Shown here: positions 47,403-55,222 of the stretch, in pieces
Layout of the letters: every line of letters begins with the position of its first letter
Numbering within the stretch: the first letter of the stretch is position 1
Assembly (NCBI RefSeq): GCF_014251335.1
Contig: NZ_CP059186.1
Span: forward strand, 250,289 to 314,288
DNA: 64,000 nucleotides
Source: Blattabacterium cuenoti
Lineage (GTDB): Bacteria; Bacteroidota; Bacteroidia; Flavobacteriales; Blattabacteriaceae
Direction: 5' to 3'
Translations under genes and position numbers: made by a program
The notes under the pieces: model-generated
Seen by the model: the letters and a program-made list of their open reading frames with translations, nothing else
What the model was told of the DNA's origin: nothing
The model's database searches: none

Positions 47403-48503
47403 TTGAAAAAAAATTGTTTTTTTTATAATTACAAGAATAAAAAATATTCTATAACCCCAAATGGAGTAATCACAAGCAAAAGTCATTCTAATATCGCTTT
47501 AATTAAATACTGGGGAAAACATAATAATAAGATTCAAATACCGTTGAATTCTTCTATTAGTTATTCTTTAGGAAAAGTATACACGGTTACGCGATTAATT
47601 TATCAAGAGAAAAAAAAAAGTAATTTATCTATAAGAGTTTTTTTTTCAGGAAAAGAAAAAACTAGTTTTATTCCAAAAATTTTAGAATTTTTTCATCGGA
47701 TTTCATTTTATTGTTCTTATATACGAGATTTTAATTTTATTATAGAAACCTATAATACTTTTCCACATAGTAGTGGAATTGCTTCTTCCGCTTCTTCCAT
47801 GAGCGCTTTAGCATTGTGTATCATGAAAATAGAAAAAAAATTAGTATACTCTTTAAAAGAAGATTTTTTTTTAAAAAAAGCTTCTTTTTTAGCCAGATTA
47901 GGTTCTGGAAGTGCTTGCAGGTCTATTTATCCTGGACTTGTTGTTTGGGGATGTCATAAAGCCATAAAAGGAAGTAACAATCTTTATGCGATTCCATATC
48001 CATATGAAGTCCATTCCATTTTTACAAAAATAGAAGATACGATTTTAATCGTAGATGATGAACCTAAAAAAATATTGAGTTCAAAAGGTCATAAATTAAT
48101 GAATAATCATCCTTATGCTAAGGATAGATTTAAATGTGCGAATCAGAATATGAATAGACTTATATCTATATTGAAAATAGGAGATTTTCAAGAATTTGGA
48201 GAATTAATAGAACATGAAGCTTTGACTCTTCATGCCATGATCATGACCTCTCGTCCCTATTTTTTATGGATGAAACCCAATACTCTGAACGTGATTCATA
48301 CGGTATGGGATTTTAGAAAACAGAGCAATAAAAATATTTATTTTACTCTAGATGCAGGTGCTAATATTCATCTTTTATATCCTATTCAAGAAAAAACATC
48401 CATCCTAAAATGGATATATAGTGATTTATTTTCTTATTGTAAAAAAATTATAGAAAGTTTTTGTTTATATAATTATCTTTGTCTTTTGTTTTGGTGGACG
48501 TAG
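47403..48503 (+). CDS. mvaD: Diphosphomevalonate decarboxylase MvaD, stop inside tRNA-His
   Basis: The 366-residue GHMP-family enzyme decarboxylates diphosphomevalonate to isopentenyl diphosphate. It has SNIALIKYWGKHNNKIQIP, the ATP-binding SGIASSASSMSALAL, GSGSACRSIYPGLVVWG and the late TLDAGANIH. The start is TTG. The last 20 or so residues (after SYCKK) look unlike the family, and the stop TAG (48501-48503) falls within tRNA-His. An A7 run at 48441-48447 sits where the odd tail begins; a shift there would end the protein about 45 nt earlier. This suggests a frayed C-terminus. The core is intact. Confidence 0.9.
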   Translation: MKKNCFFYNYKNKKYSITPNGVITSKSHSNIALIKYWGKHNNKIQIPLNSSISYSLGKVYTVTRLIYQEKKKSNLSIRVFFSGKEKTSFIPKILEFFHRISFYCSYIRDFNFIIETYNTFPHSSGIASSASSMSALALCIMKIEKKLVYSLKEDFFLKKASFLARLGSGSACRSIYPGLVVWGCHKAIKGSNNLYAIPYPYEVHSIFTKIEDTILIVDDEPKKILSSKGHKLMNNHPYAKDRFKCANQNMNRLISILKIGDFQEFGELIEHEALTLHAMIMTSRPYFLWMKPNTLNVIHTVWDFRKQSNKNIYFTLDAGANIHLLYPIQEKTSILKWIYSDLFSYCKKIIESFCLYNYLCLLFWWT

Positions 48504-48568
48504 CTCAGTTGGTTTAGAGCATCAGATTGTGGTTCTGAGGGTCGCCGGTTCGAATCCGGTCGTCCACC
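48493..48568 (+). tRNA. tRNA-His (anticodon GTG)
   Basis: Acceptor stem GTGGACG (48494-48500)/CGTCCAC (48561-48567) is preceded by the extra G-1 at 48493, which pairs with discriminator C73 at 48568, the hallmark of tRNA-His. The anticodon stem CAGA/TCTG encloses TTGTGGT (anticodon GTG), and the T-loop reads TTCGAAT. CCA is not encoded. The first 11 nt overlap the mvaD coding region. Confidence 0.96.
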
Positions 48569-48583
48569 CAAATTTTATATAAT

Positions 48584-49771
48584 TTAATTTAATACCTTTT
48601 TGATTCTTGTAAAAGCTTCTATGATTTTATCTTCTGATGAAGCGTAAGAAATCCGTAAACATTCATTATCGCCAAAAGCACTTCCACTAACAGTAGCTAC
48701 TTTAGTTTTTTCAAGTAAAAATTCAGAAAATTCATCTGAATTTTGAATCATTTTTCCATGTAATTTTTGTCCAAAAAAACCTGAAACTTTTGGGAAAATA
48801 TAAAAAGCTCCATTTGGTTTATTAAATTGAAATCTATCAATTTCTTTTATCATCTCTAAAACTAAATTTCTTCTTTTTTCAAATTCCTTGATCATATATT
48901 CTATTTTATTGGGATGGGCTTCCAATGCCGTAACAGCAGCTATTTGTGCAATAGAATTAGGACAAGATGTCATTTGTCCCTGTATTTTATCACAAGATTG
49001 AGCAATCCATTCTGGAGCTCCAATATATCCAATTCTCCAACCTGTCATTGAAAAAGCCTTAGATAATCCATTAACAGTGATAACTTGATGATAAATATCA
49101 GGAAATATAGCAATGCTAGTATGTTTTTCTGAGTAACAAATATGTTCATAAATTTCATCAGTCAGAATCATGACTTCTGGATATTTTTTAAAAATTTTAG
49201 CTAAATCTTTCAGTTCTTCATAAGAATAAACACTTCCAGTAGGATTACAAGGAGTACTAAAAAGAAATAATTTTGTTTTAGATGTAATGGCTTTTTCTAA
49301 TTGTTCTGGATAAATCTTAAAATTATTTTCCATCATTGTTGGGATTATAACAGGAGAAGATTCACAAAGTTTTACCATTTGTAAATAACTAACCCAATAA
49401 GGAGCGGGAATAATAACTTCATCATCTTTATTTAATAAAGATAAAAGAACATTTATGATCGCTTGTTTTGCTCCGGTAGAAACTACAATTTGAGAAGGAG
49501 TGTATTTTAAACGATTATCACGATAGAATTTTTCGCATATTGCTTTTTTAAGTTCAAAATATCCGGATACGGGTGTATAATAATGATATCCTTTATCTAT
49601 AGCTTTTTTTGCAGCGGATAAAACAAAATTAGGGGGAAGAAAATCAGGTTCTCCCAAACTCAAGTTTATAACATCATAACCTTTATTTTTTAATGCTCTG
49701 GCCTTAGCTGACATAGCTATAGTTTGTGAATAAGATATATTCTGTAAACGATGAGATAATCTATTTTTCAT
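48584..49771 (-). CDS. Aspartate-type aminotransferase (PLP, class I)
   Basis: The 395-residue PLP enzyme has the class I fold motifs NLSLGEPDF, the VSTGAKQAI and PCNPTGS segments, DEIYEHICY with the PLP-binding aspartate, and the catalytic lysine in NGLSKAFSMTGWR. It resembles AspC-type (Ib) transaminases that move amino groups between aspartate and 2-oxoglutarate, though exact substrates are inferred. It is divergent from rsmG with a compact pair of promoter boxes between them. Confidence 0.92.
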   Translation of the reverse strand: MKNRLSHRLQNISYSQTIAMSAKARALKNKGYDVINLSLGEPDFLPPNFVLSAAKKAIDKGYHYYTPVSGYFELKKAICEKFYRDNRLKYTPSQIVVSTGAKQAIINVLLSLLNKDDEVIIPAPYWVSYLQMVKLCESSPVIIPTMMENNFKIYPEQLEKAITSKTKLFLFSTPCNPTGSVYSYEELKDLAKIFKKYPEVMILTDEIYEHICYSEKHTSIAIFPDIYHQVITVNGLSKAFSMTGWRIGYIGAPEWIAQSCDKIQGQMTSCPNSIAQIAAVTALEAHPNKIEYMIKEFEKRRNLVLEMIKEIDRFQFNKPNGAFYIFPKVSGFFGQKLHGKMIQNSDEFSEFLLEKTKVATVSGSAFGDNECLRISYASSEDKIIEAFTRIKKVLN

Positions 49772-49807
49772 ATCATAAATATTTATTATTTTCTTTGAAT
49801 TATTTTA

Positions 49808-49837
49808 TTGAAATGATTACAAATCTAAATAAATTTG
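49808..49837 (+). promoter_or_regulatory. Promoter for rsmG (best-scoring in the window)
   Basis: TTG (49808-49810), a 19-nt spacer and TAAATTTG (49830-49837) give both elements at the flavobacterial spacing. It predicts transcription starting near 49844, ahead of the ATG at 49867, and so rules out longer rsmG starts. Confidence 0.6.
49820..49827 (-). promoter_or_regulatory. Putative -7 promoter box for the aspartate-type aminotransferase
   Basis: On the minus strand this reads TAGATTTG, a perfect TAnnTTTG match, about 49 nt upstream of the start codon at 49771. It lies inside the spacer of the opposing rsmG promoter, so the two promoters overlap. A minus-strand TTG (49842-49844) is 14 nt away, a bit short. 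Confidence 0.45.
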
Positions 49838-49866
49838 GTTACAAGTTTATTTTTCCATTAATTAAT

Positions 49867-50487
49867 ATGGAATTAATTAAAAAATATTTTCCAAATCTAT
49901 TGGATCAACAAATTTATAGATTGTCTTCTTTAAAAAATTTATATGCGTATTGGAATGCACATGTGAATTTAGTTTCTAGAAAAACATTTCACGATTTTTA
50001 TCAACAACATGTCCTTTTTTGTTTAGGAATCGCTAAAGTATTTTCTTTTTATCCTGGATCATGTGTTATGGATTTAGGTACAGGAGGTGGATTCCCTGGA
50101 ATTCCTTTATCCATAGTTTTTCCTAATACAAAATTTGTATTAGTAGATTCTATTAGAAAAAAAATTAAAATTATAGAAAAAATTATATATAATCTTCATT
50201 TAAAAAATGTATTTCCTATTTGGATACGTGCAGAAAAATTAGAAAATAAATTTGATTTTGTGGTTACTAGAGGTGTAAAAAAAATAAATATCATCCATAA
50301 TTGGATAAAAGATAAATTTAAATACAAATCCAATTCTATAATCAAAAATGGAGCTTTATATCTAAAAGGAGGAAATCTTTATAATGAATTAAAAGAATTT
50401 CCTCATGCCATAGAATATCCTTTAAATCATTATTTTGATGAACCGTTTTTTATAACTAAAAAAGTCATTTGGATTTCCAATATTTAA
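49867..50487 (+). CDS. rsmG: 16S rRNA (guanine527-N7)-methyltransferase RsmG (GidB)
   Basis: The 206-residue SAM enzyme methylates G527 in 16S rRNA. It has WNAHVNLVSRKT, the SAM-binding VMDLGTGGGFPGIPL and VTRGVKKI segments. The start at ATG 49867 (MELIKKYFPNL) matches family starts; the open frame upstream is not coding because the promoter lies within it. The length is normal for Bacteroidota. Confidence 0.95.
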   Translation: MELIKKYFPNLLDQQIYRLSSLKNLYAYWNAHVNLVSRKTFHDFYQQHVLFCLGIAKVFSFYPGSCVMDLGTGGGFPGIPLSIVFPNTKFVLVDSIRKKIKIIEKIIYNLHLKNVFPIWIRAEKLENKFDFVVTRGVKKINIIHNWIKDKFKYKSNSIIKNGALYLKGGNLYNELKEFPHAIEYPLNHYFDEPFFITKKVIWISNI

Positions 50488-50508
50488 TTAATATAATAGA
50501 AAGATAAA

Positions 50509-51474
50509 ATGAATCCTAAAAAAATTTTTATAGAAAAAGTGAAAGAAAAAGGTGGATGGGTAAATGCTCATGCTCATTTAGATAGAGCTTATACTCTCAC
50601 AAAAAAAAATTTCAAATATTCTTATTTTCCCCTTCAAAAAAAGTGGTATTTGGTTGATGAAATGAAACGTTTAGCTACAGAAGAGGATATTTATATCCGT
50701 ATGGAAAAAGCCTTAGAATATTTTTTAATGCAAGGAACACAAGCTTTATGTTCTTTTATTGATGTAGATGAAATTATTGAAGATCGTGCCTTGAAAGCCG
50801 CTAAAAAATTGAAAAATAATTATGGAAATTCTATTCATATTTGTTTTGCTAATCAAGTTCTTAAAGGCGTATTGGATAAAAAATCAAAATATTGGTTCGA
50901 TCAATCAATAGAATTTGTGGATATTATTGGTGGATTACCTGCTACAGATTATGGGAAAGAAGATGAGCATCTAGATATTTTATTACAAACAGCTAAAAAA
51001 AAAGAAAAAATTGTACATGTACATGTAGATCAATTTAATACTAGCCAAGAAAAAGAAACTGAAAAATTAGTAAAAAAAACGATTGAACATGGAATGCAAG
51101 GAAAGGTAGTAGCTATACATAGTATTTCTTTAGCGGCACATGCTAGAGATTATCGTTATAAAATATATCAATTAATGAAAAAAGCGAATTTGATGGTAAT
51201 ATCTTGTCCTATTGCTTGGATTGATCATACAAGAAGTGAACGTTTAACTCCTAGCCATAATTCTATTACTCCGGTGGATGAAATGATTCCTGAAGGAATT
51301 ATAGTGGCATTTGGAACAGATAACATTTGTGACATCTATAAACCTTTTTCTGACGGAAATCTATGGATAGAACTACGAGTTATGTTGGAAGCTTGTCATT
51401 ATTATGATATAGATCATTTGGTAAAAATTGCTACAATAAATGGATTAAGAGTATTAGGATTGGAAAATAAGTGA
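50509..51474 (+). CDS. Amidohydrolase-family metal-dependent hydrolase
   Basis: The 321-residue protein has the amidohydrolase metal motifs in order: NAHAHLDRA (HxH), a VHVD histidine, AIHS histidine and GTDN aspartate near the end. It most resembles the cytosine deaminase/N-isopropylammelide type by its AHAHLDRAYT start, but the substrate cannot be named from sequence. It follows rsmG by 21 nt. It is intact and may release ammonia from a purine or pyrimidine derivative, which would suit a nitrogen-recycling symbiont; that role is inferred. Confidence 0.82.
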   Translation: MNPKKIFIEKVKEKGGWVNAHAHLDRAYTLTKKNFKYSYFPLQKKWYLVDEMKRLATEEDIYIRMEKALEYFLMQGTQALCSFIDVDEIIEDRALKAAKKLKNNYGNSIHICFANQVLKGVLDKKSKYWFDQSIEFVDIIGGLPATDYGKEDEHLDILLQTAKKKEKIVHVHVDQFNTSQEKETEKLVKKTIEHGMQGKVVAIHSISLAAHARDYRYKIYQLMKKANLMVISCPIAWIDHTRSERLTPSHNSITPVDEMIPEGIIVAFGTDNICDIYKPFSDGNLWIELRVMLEACHYYDIDHLVKIATINGLRVLGLENK

Positions 51475-51475
51475 T

Positions 51476-52990
51476 TTATTTTTTTCCTATTTTTTCTGGA
51501 CGCATTTGTGGAAAAAATAAAACTTCTTGAATTGATTTTTCTTGAGTCAGTAACATTACTAAGCGATCTATTCCAATTCCAATACCTGCAGTAGGAGGCA
51601 TTCCGAATTCTAAAGCACGTATAAAATCTTGATCAATAGATATAGATTCGTTTTTTGTGTTTCTTAACTTCATTTGTTCTCGTAAACGATCCAGTTGATC
51701 AATAGGATCATTAAGTTCTGAATAAGCATTAGCAATTTCTTGCCCATTTATGATAAGTTCAAAACGTTCTGATAAATTTTCGTTATAACGATGTCTCTTG
51801 GTTAAAGGACTCATTTCAACGGGGTAATCAATAATAAAAGTAGGATTAATGTAATTTTTTTCGCATTTTTCTTCAAAAATATTTTCAATTAATTTAGCTT
51901 TACTCATTTTTATATTTTCTTCTATATGCAATTTTTGACAAACTTTTCTTAATTCTTCCTTTCCCATTTCTTTTATATCAAATCCTGTATATTTTTTAAT
52001 AGAATCCAATATGGGGATCCGAGGAAAAGGAGTTTGAAAATTAAAATGATTATTTTCTTTTTTTTGAAATTTATTACAGATACATTTCATCAATTTTTCT
52101 GTAAAATTCATCATCCAATAATAATCTTTATAAGCAACATAAAGTTCTAATACAGTAAATTCTGGATTATGAAGACGATCCATTCCCTCATTTCTGAAAT
52201 TTCTAGAGAATTCATATACCCCGTGAAATCCACCAATAATCAATCTTTTCAAATAAAGTTCATTAGCTATCCGTAAATACAATGGAATCCCCAGTGTATT
52301 ATGATACGTTTCAAAAGGACGAGCTATGGCTCCTCCAGGAATGGATTGTAAAATAGGTGTATCTACTTCTAGATACCCCTTTTTATCAAAAAAATTCCTT
52401 ATTTTTTTAATGATCCGAGTCCGTTTTAAAAAAATTTCTTTTACATGATCATTGACTATAAGATCAACATAACGCATACGATAACGTTGTTCTGTATTAG
52501 AAAAAGCATCATATATTTTTTTGTTTTTATCCATTTTGACTTGTGGTAAAGGTCGTATAGATTTGGATAATAAAGTGAATTGGTGAACATGTATGGTGAT
52601 TTCATCCATTTTTGTTTTAAATAAAATCCCTTTTACTCCAATAATATCTCCTATATCTATAAGTTTTTTTAAAAAAACATTGTAAGCATCCTCTTTTTTT
52701 ATTTGATCCGGAGATAAAAATAAATGATCCTGTGTAAAGTATATTTGCATACAACCCGTATGATCTTTTATTTCTCCAAAAGAAGCTTTTCCTAAAATAC
52801 GCAAACGCATTAACCGTCCAGCTATGCTTATAGTTTCTTTTTCCGTAAAATTTTTTCGTATATTACAAATGGTCGTAGTTACTACATATTCTTCTGAAGG
52901 ATAAGGATTGATACCCAATAGTTTCAGTTGATATAGTTTTTTTCTTCGTATAATTTGTTGTTCTGATAAATTTGTGTGTATGTCCTCCAT
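51476..52990 (-). CDS. lysS: Lysyl-tRNA synthetase (class II)
   Basis: The 504-residue enzyme charges tRNA-Lys. The N-terminal OB-fold anticodon domain (about residues 50-160) includes SIAGRLMRLRILGKASF; the catalytic domain has motif 2 (FSRNFRNEGMDRLHNPEFT) and motif 3 (GIGIGIDRLVML). The length is normal. It ends 1 nt from the convergent amidohydrolase gene. Confidence 0.97.
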   Translation of the reverse strand: MEDIHTNLSEQQIIRRKKLYQLKLLGINPYPSEEYVVTTTICNIRKNFTEKETISIAGRLMRLRILGKASFGEIKDHTGCMQIYFTQDHLFLSPDQIKKEDAYNVFLKKLIDIGDIIGVKGILFKTKMDEITIHVHQFTLLSKSIRPLPQVKMDKNKKIYDAFSNTEQRYRMRYVDLIVNDHVKEIFLKRTRIIKKIRNFFDKKGYLEVDTPILQSIPGGAIARPFETYHNTLGIPLYLRIANELYLKRLIIGGFHGVYEFSRNFRNEGMDRLHNPEFTVLELYVAYKDYYWMMNFTEKLMKCICNKFQKKENNHFNFQTPFPRIPILDSIKKYTGFDIKEMGKEELRKVCQKLHIEENIKMSKAKLIENIFEEKCEKNYINPTFIIDYPVEMSPLTKRHRYNENLSERFELIINGQEIANAYSELNDPIDQLDRLREQMKLRNTKNESISIDQDFIRALEFGMPPTAGIGIGIDRLVMLLTQEKSIQEVLFFPQMRPEKIGKK

Positions 52991-53020
52991 ACGAAACGAA
53001 CGAATTGAATAAAACTAAGG

Positions 53021-53028
53021 TACATTTG
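53021..53028 (+). promoter_or_regulatory. Putative -7 promoter box for lipB
   Basis: TACATTTG is a perfect TAnnTTTG match 32 nt upstream of the lipB ATG, in the divergent gap with lysS. The upstream TTG (53005-53007) is only 13 nt away, so the -33 element is uncertain. Confidence 0.35.
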
Positions 53029-53059
53029 TTTTTTTTATTATATAAATTTTTCAAAAACT

Positions 53060-53778
53060 ATGAAAAAAAAAATACTTTTTTTCGAAGATTTAGGAAAAAA
53101 AGAATATCAAGAGACTTGGAAATATCAGAAAAAATTATTTGATGATATTATACAAAAAAAAATCAATAATATACCAGCTAATAAAGCGGGATATTTGCTT
53201 TTTGTAGAGCATCCTCATGTATATACTATAGGTAAAAATGGAAAAAAAGATAAACATTTGTTGGTTTCGTCAGATTTTTTAAAAAAAAAAATGTTTCGTT
53301 TTCTCAAACGGATAGAGGAGGGGATATCACTTACCATGGTCCTGGACAATTGATAGGATATCCTATTTTAAATATGGATTATTTTTTTACGGATATTCAT
53401 AAATATCTTCGTCTTTTAGAAGAAGTGATTATCCATTTTATGTGGAAAAATTTTAAAATAAAGGGAGAAAGAAAAAAAGGAAAAACAGGGGTTTGGTTTA
53501 ATGTAAAAAATGGAAAATCAAGAAAAATATGTGCAATAGGAATTAGAATGAGTCGTTGGGTAACCATGCATGGATTTGCTTTAAATGTAAATACAGATTT
53601 ACAGTATTTCAATCATATTATTCCTTGTGGAATTTATAATCAAGAAGTGACTTCTTTAAAAAAAGAATTGAAAAAGAATGATATCTCTTTTCAAGAGGTG
53701 AAACGGATGGTAAAAAAATCTTTTCAAGAAATTTTTGATGTAGAATTCATAAACATGCCAAAAAAATTGGATTTTTAG
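53060..53778 (+). pseudogene. lipB: Octanoyl-[acyl carrier protein] transferase LipB, frameshifted at a poly(A) run
   Basis: LipB moves octanoyl groups from ACP to lipoyl domains. The first frame (53060-53353) gives FVEHPHVYTIGKNGK, then breaks at the A11 tract 53281-53291; the rest continues in another frame to 53778. One extra A yields a 239-residue protein with NVSFSQTDRGGDITYHGPGQ, the catalytic lysine in KICAIGIRMSR and the catalytic cysteine in IPCGI. All key residues survive, so the gene is either recently hit, rescued by slippage, or miscalled. It ends 3 nt from convergent mtaB. Confidence 0.9.
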
Positions 53779-53781
53779 ATT

Positions 53782-55113
53782 TTAATTTATTGGTTCGGCT
53801 ATCATAATTCCATCCTTATCTACTTTTTTCATTAATACATCTTGTAATGTATTTTCATATATAGAAGAATTGTATGAGTTTAATGCTATCTTAGTCCGAA
53901 TATAATTTTCGGTATATCCATACAAATATTCTTTATTGTGATAATTTTTTTCGAATAAAACAGTTTTTTTAGTGTGAATTTGTTTTTTACAAAAAAATCG
54001 ATATTTCTTTTTTGAAAGAACTCTCAAAACCTGATTCCGTTTCCATTGTATTTTTTTAGATACATTATCCTGTATCGTACTGGATTTCGTATTTGGTCTA
54101 GTAGAATAGGTAAATATGTGTAAAGATGAAATTTCTAATTTTTTCAAAAAATGATAAGTATCCAAAAAATGTTTATGTGTTTCTCCAGGAAAACCAACAA
54201 TAAGATCTGAACCTATATAAGCATCTGGCATTAAATATCGAATTTTTTTTACTTTTTCTTGATAAAGTTCTCGTCTATAACGTCTATGCATTTTTCCCAA
54301 AATATCATTGCTTCCAGACTGGAAAGGGATATGAAAATGAGGAACAAAATGTTTACTTTTAGATAAAAATTCAATACATTCATTTTTTAACAAATTAGGC
54401 TCTATAGAGGATAAACGTATTCTTCCTTTTTCTTTTTCTTGTATTTGATCTATAGCTTGTATTAAATCAAAAAATGTATATAACCGTCGATTTTCTCCGT
54501 ATATATTTTTTCCATAGTCTCCGATATTGACACCTGTTAACACGATTTCTTTAACTCCTTTATTAAAAAGAAATCTAATATTTTTCAATATATTTTCTAT
54601 ACTCTCAGAACGAGAGGGGCCTCTTGATATAGGAATGATGCAATAACTGCACTTATAATCACATCCATCCTGTATTTTTAAAAAAGAACGAGTTCTATCT
54701 CCAATGGAAAACGATGGAAAATAAGTTTTTTTTGAAATAATTTTTGCATAATATTTTTTTTTCAAAAACCATTTTCTATTAACATAATCTATGATTTTAG
54801 ATTTTTCTTCATAGCCTAAAACGAGATCGACTCCAATAATAGAAGATACGGCTTCAGGATTTAATTGAGCATAACATCCTATTACTATAATGAAAGCTTT
54901 CAAATTGATATTTCTAGCAGAACGGACAATATGCTTAAATTCAATTTCTGCATTTTTTGTGACAGAACAACTATTGATCACATAAATATCTGCATAACTC
55001 TTGAAAGTAACATGTTTATAATATAAGTTAGAAAACTTTCTTGCTATGGTTGAGGTCTCTGCGTAATTTAGTTTACATCCCATGGTATAAAATGCTACTT
55101 TTTTTTTCAACAT
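53782..55113 (-). CDS. mtaB: tRNA t6A37 methylthiotransferase MtaB
   Basis: The 443-residue radical SAM enzyme adds a methylthio group to t6A37 of tRNAs reading ANN codons. The N-terminal MTTase domain starts FYTMGCKLNYAETS with its cluster cysteines (CSV, GCYAQ), followed by the radical SAM motif DGCDYKCSYC and the conserved GVNIGDYG and HIPFQSGS. A C-terminal TRAM region ends the protein. TMGCKLN favours MtaB over MiaB or RimO. It needs two Fe-S clusters, matching the Mrp carrier in the window. Confidence 0.92.
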   Translation of the reverse strand: MLKKKVAFYTMGCKLNYAETSTIARKFSNLYYKHVTFKSYADIYVINSCSVTKNAEIEFKHIVRSARNINLKAFIIVIGCYAQLNPEAVSSIIGVDLVLGYEEKSKIIDYVNRKWFLKKKYYAKIISKKTYFPSFSIGDRTRSFLKIQDGCDYKCSYCIIPISRGPSRSESIENILKNIRFLFNKGVKEIVLTGVNIGDYGKNIYGENRRLYTFFDLIQAIDQIQEKEKGRIRLSSIEPNLLKNECIEFLSKSKHFVPHFHIPFQSGSNDILGKMHRRYRRELYQEKVKKIRYLMPDAYIGSDLIVGFPGETHKHFLDTYHFLKKLEISSLHIFTYSTRPNTKSSTIQDNVSKKIQWKRNQVLRVLSKKKYRFFCKKQIHTKKTVLFEKNYHNKEYLYGYTENYIRTKIALNSYNSSIYENTLQDVLMKKVDKDGIMIAEPIN

Positions 55114-55130
55114 TTCTTTGATTTTAGTCT

Positions 55131-55147
55131 ATATGATCTGATCATAT
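55131..55147. repeat. Perfect 7-bp inverted repeat upstream of mtaB
   Basis: ATATGAT and ATCATAT are separated by CTG, forming a 17-bp near-palindrome in the 109-bp gap between mtaB and the peroxiredoxin gene. It lies 18 nt upstream of the mtaB start and could be an operator or a chance AT palindrome. The same gap contains several TATCT words. No promoter consensus is found in it. Confidence 0.5.
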
Positions 55148-55222
55148 GCTATCTTATTATCTGTTATCTGCAGTCGTAAAGTCGTGAATCTGTATTATAT
55201 CTATCTTTTCTAAACAAACTAA

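Noticed and set aside
49726..49866. N-terminal extension of RsmG
   Set aside because: The stretch contains the best promoter in the window and matches no family sequence; ATG 49867 fits relatives.
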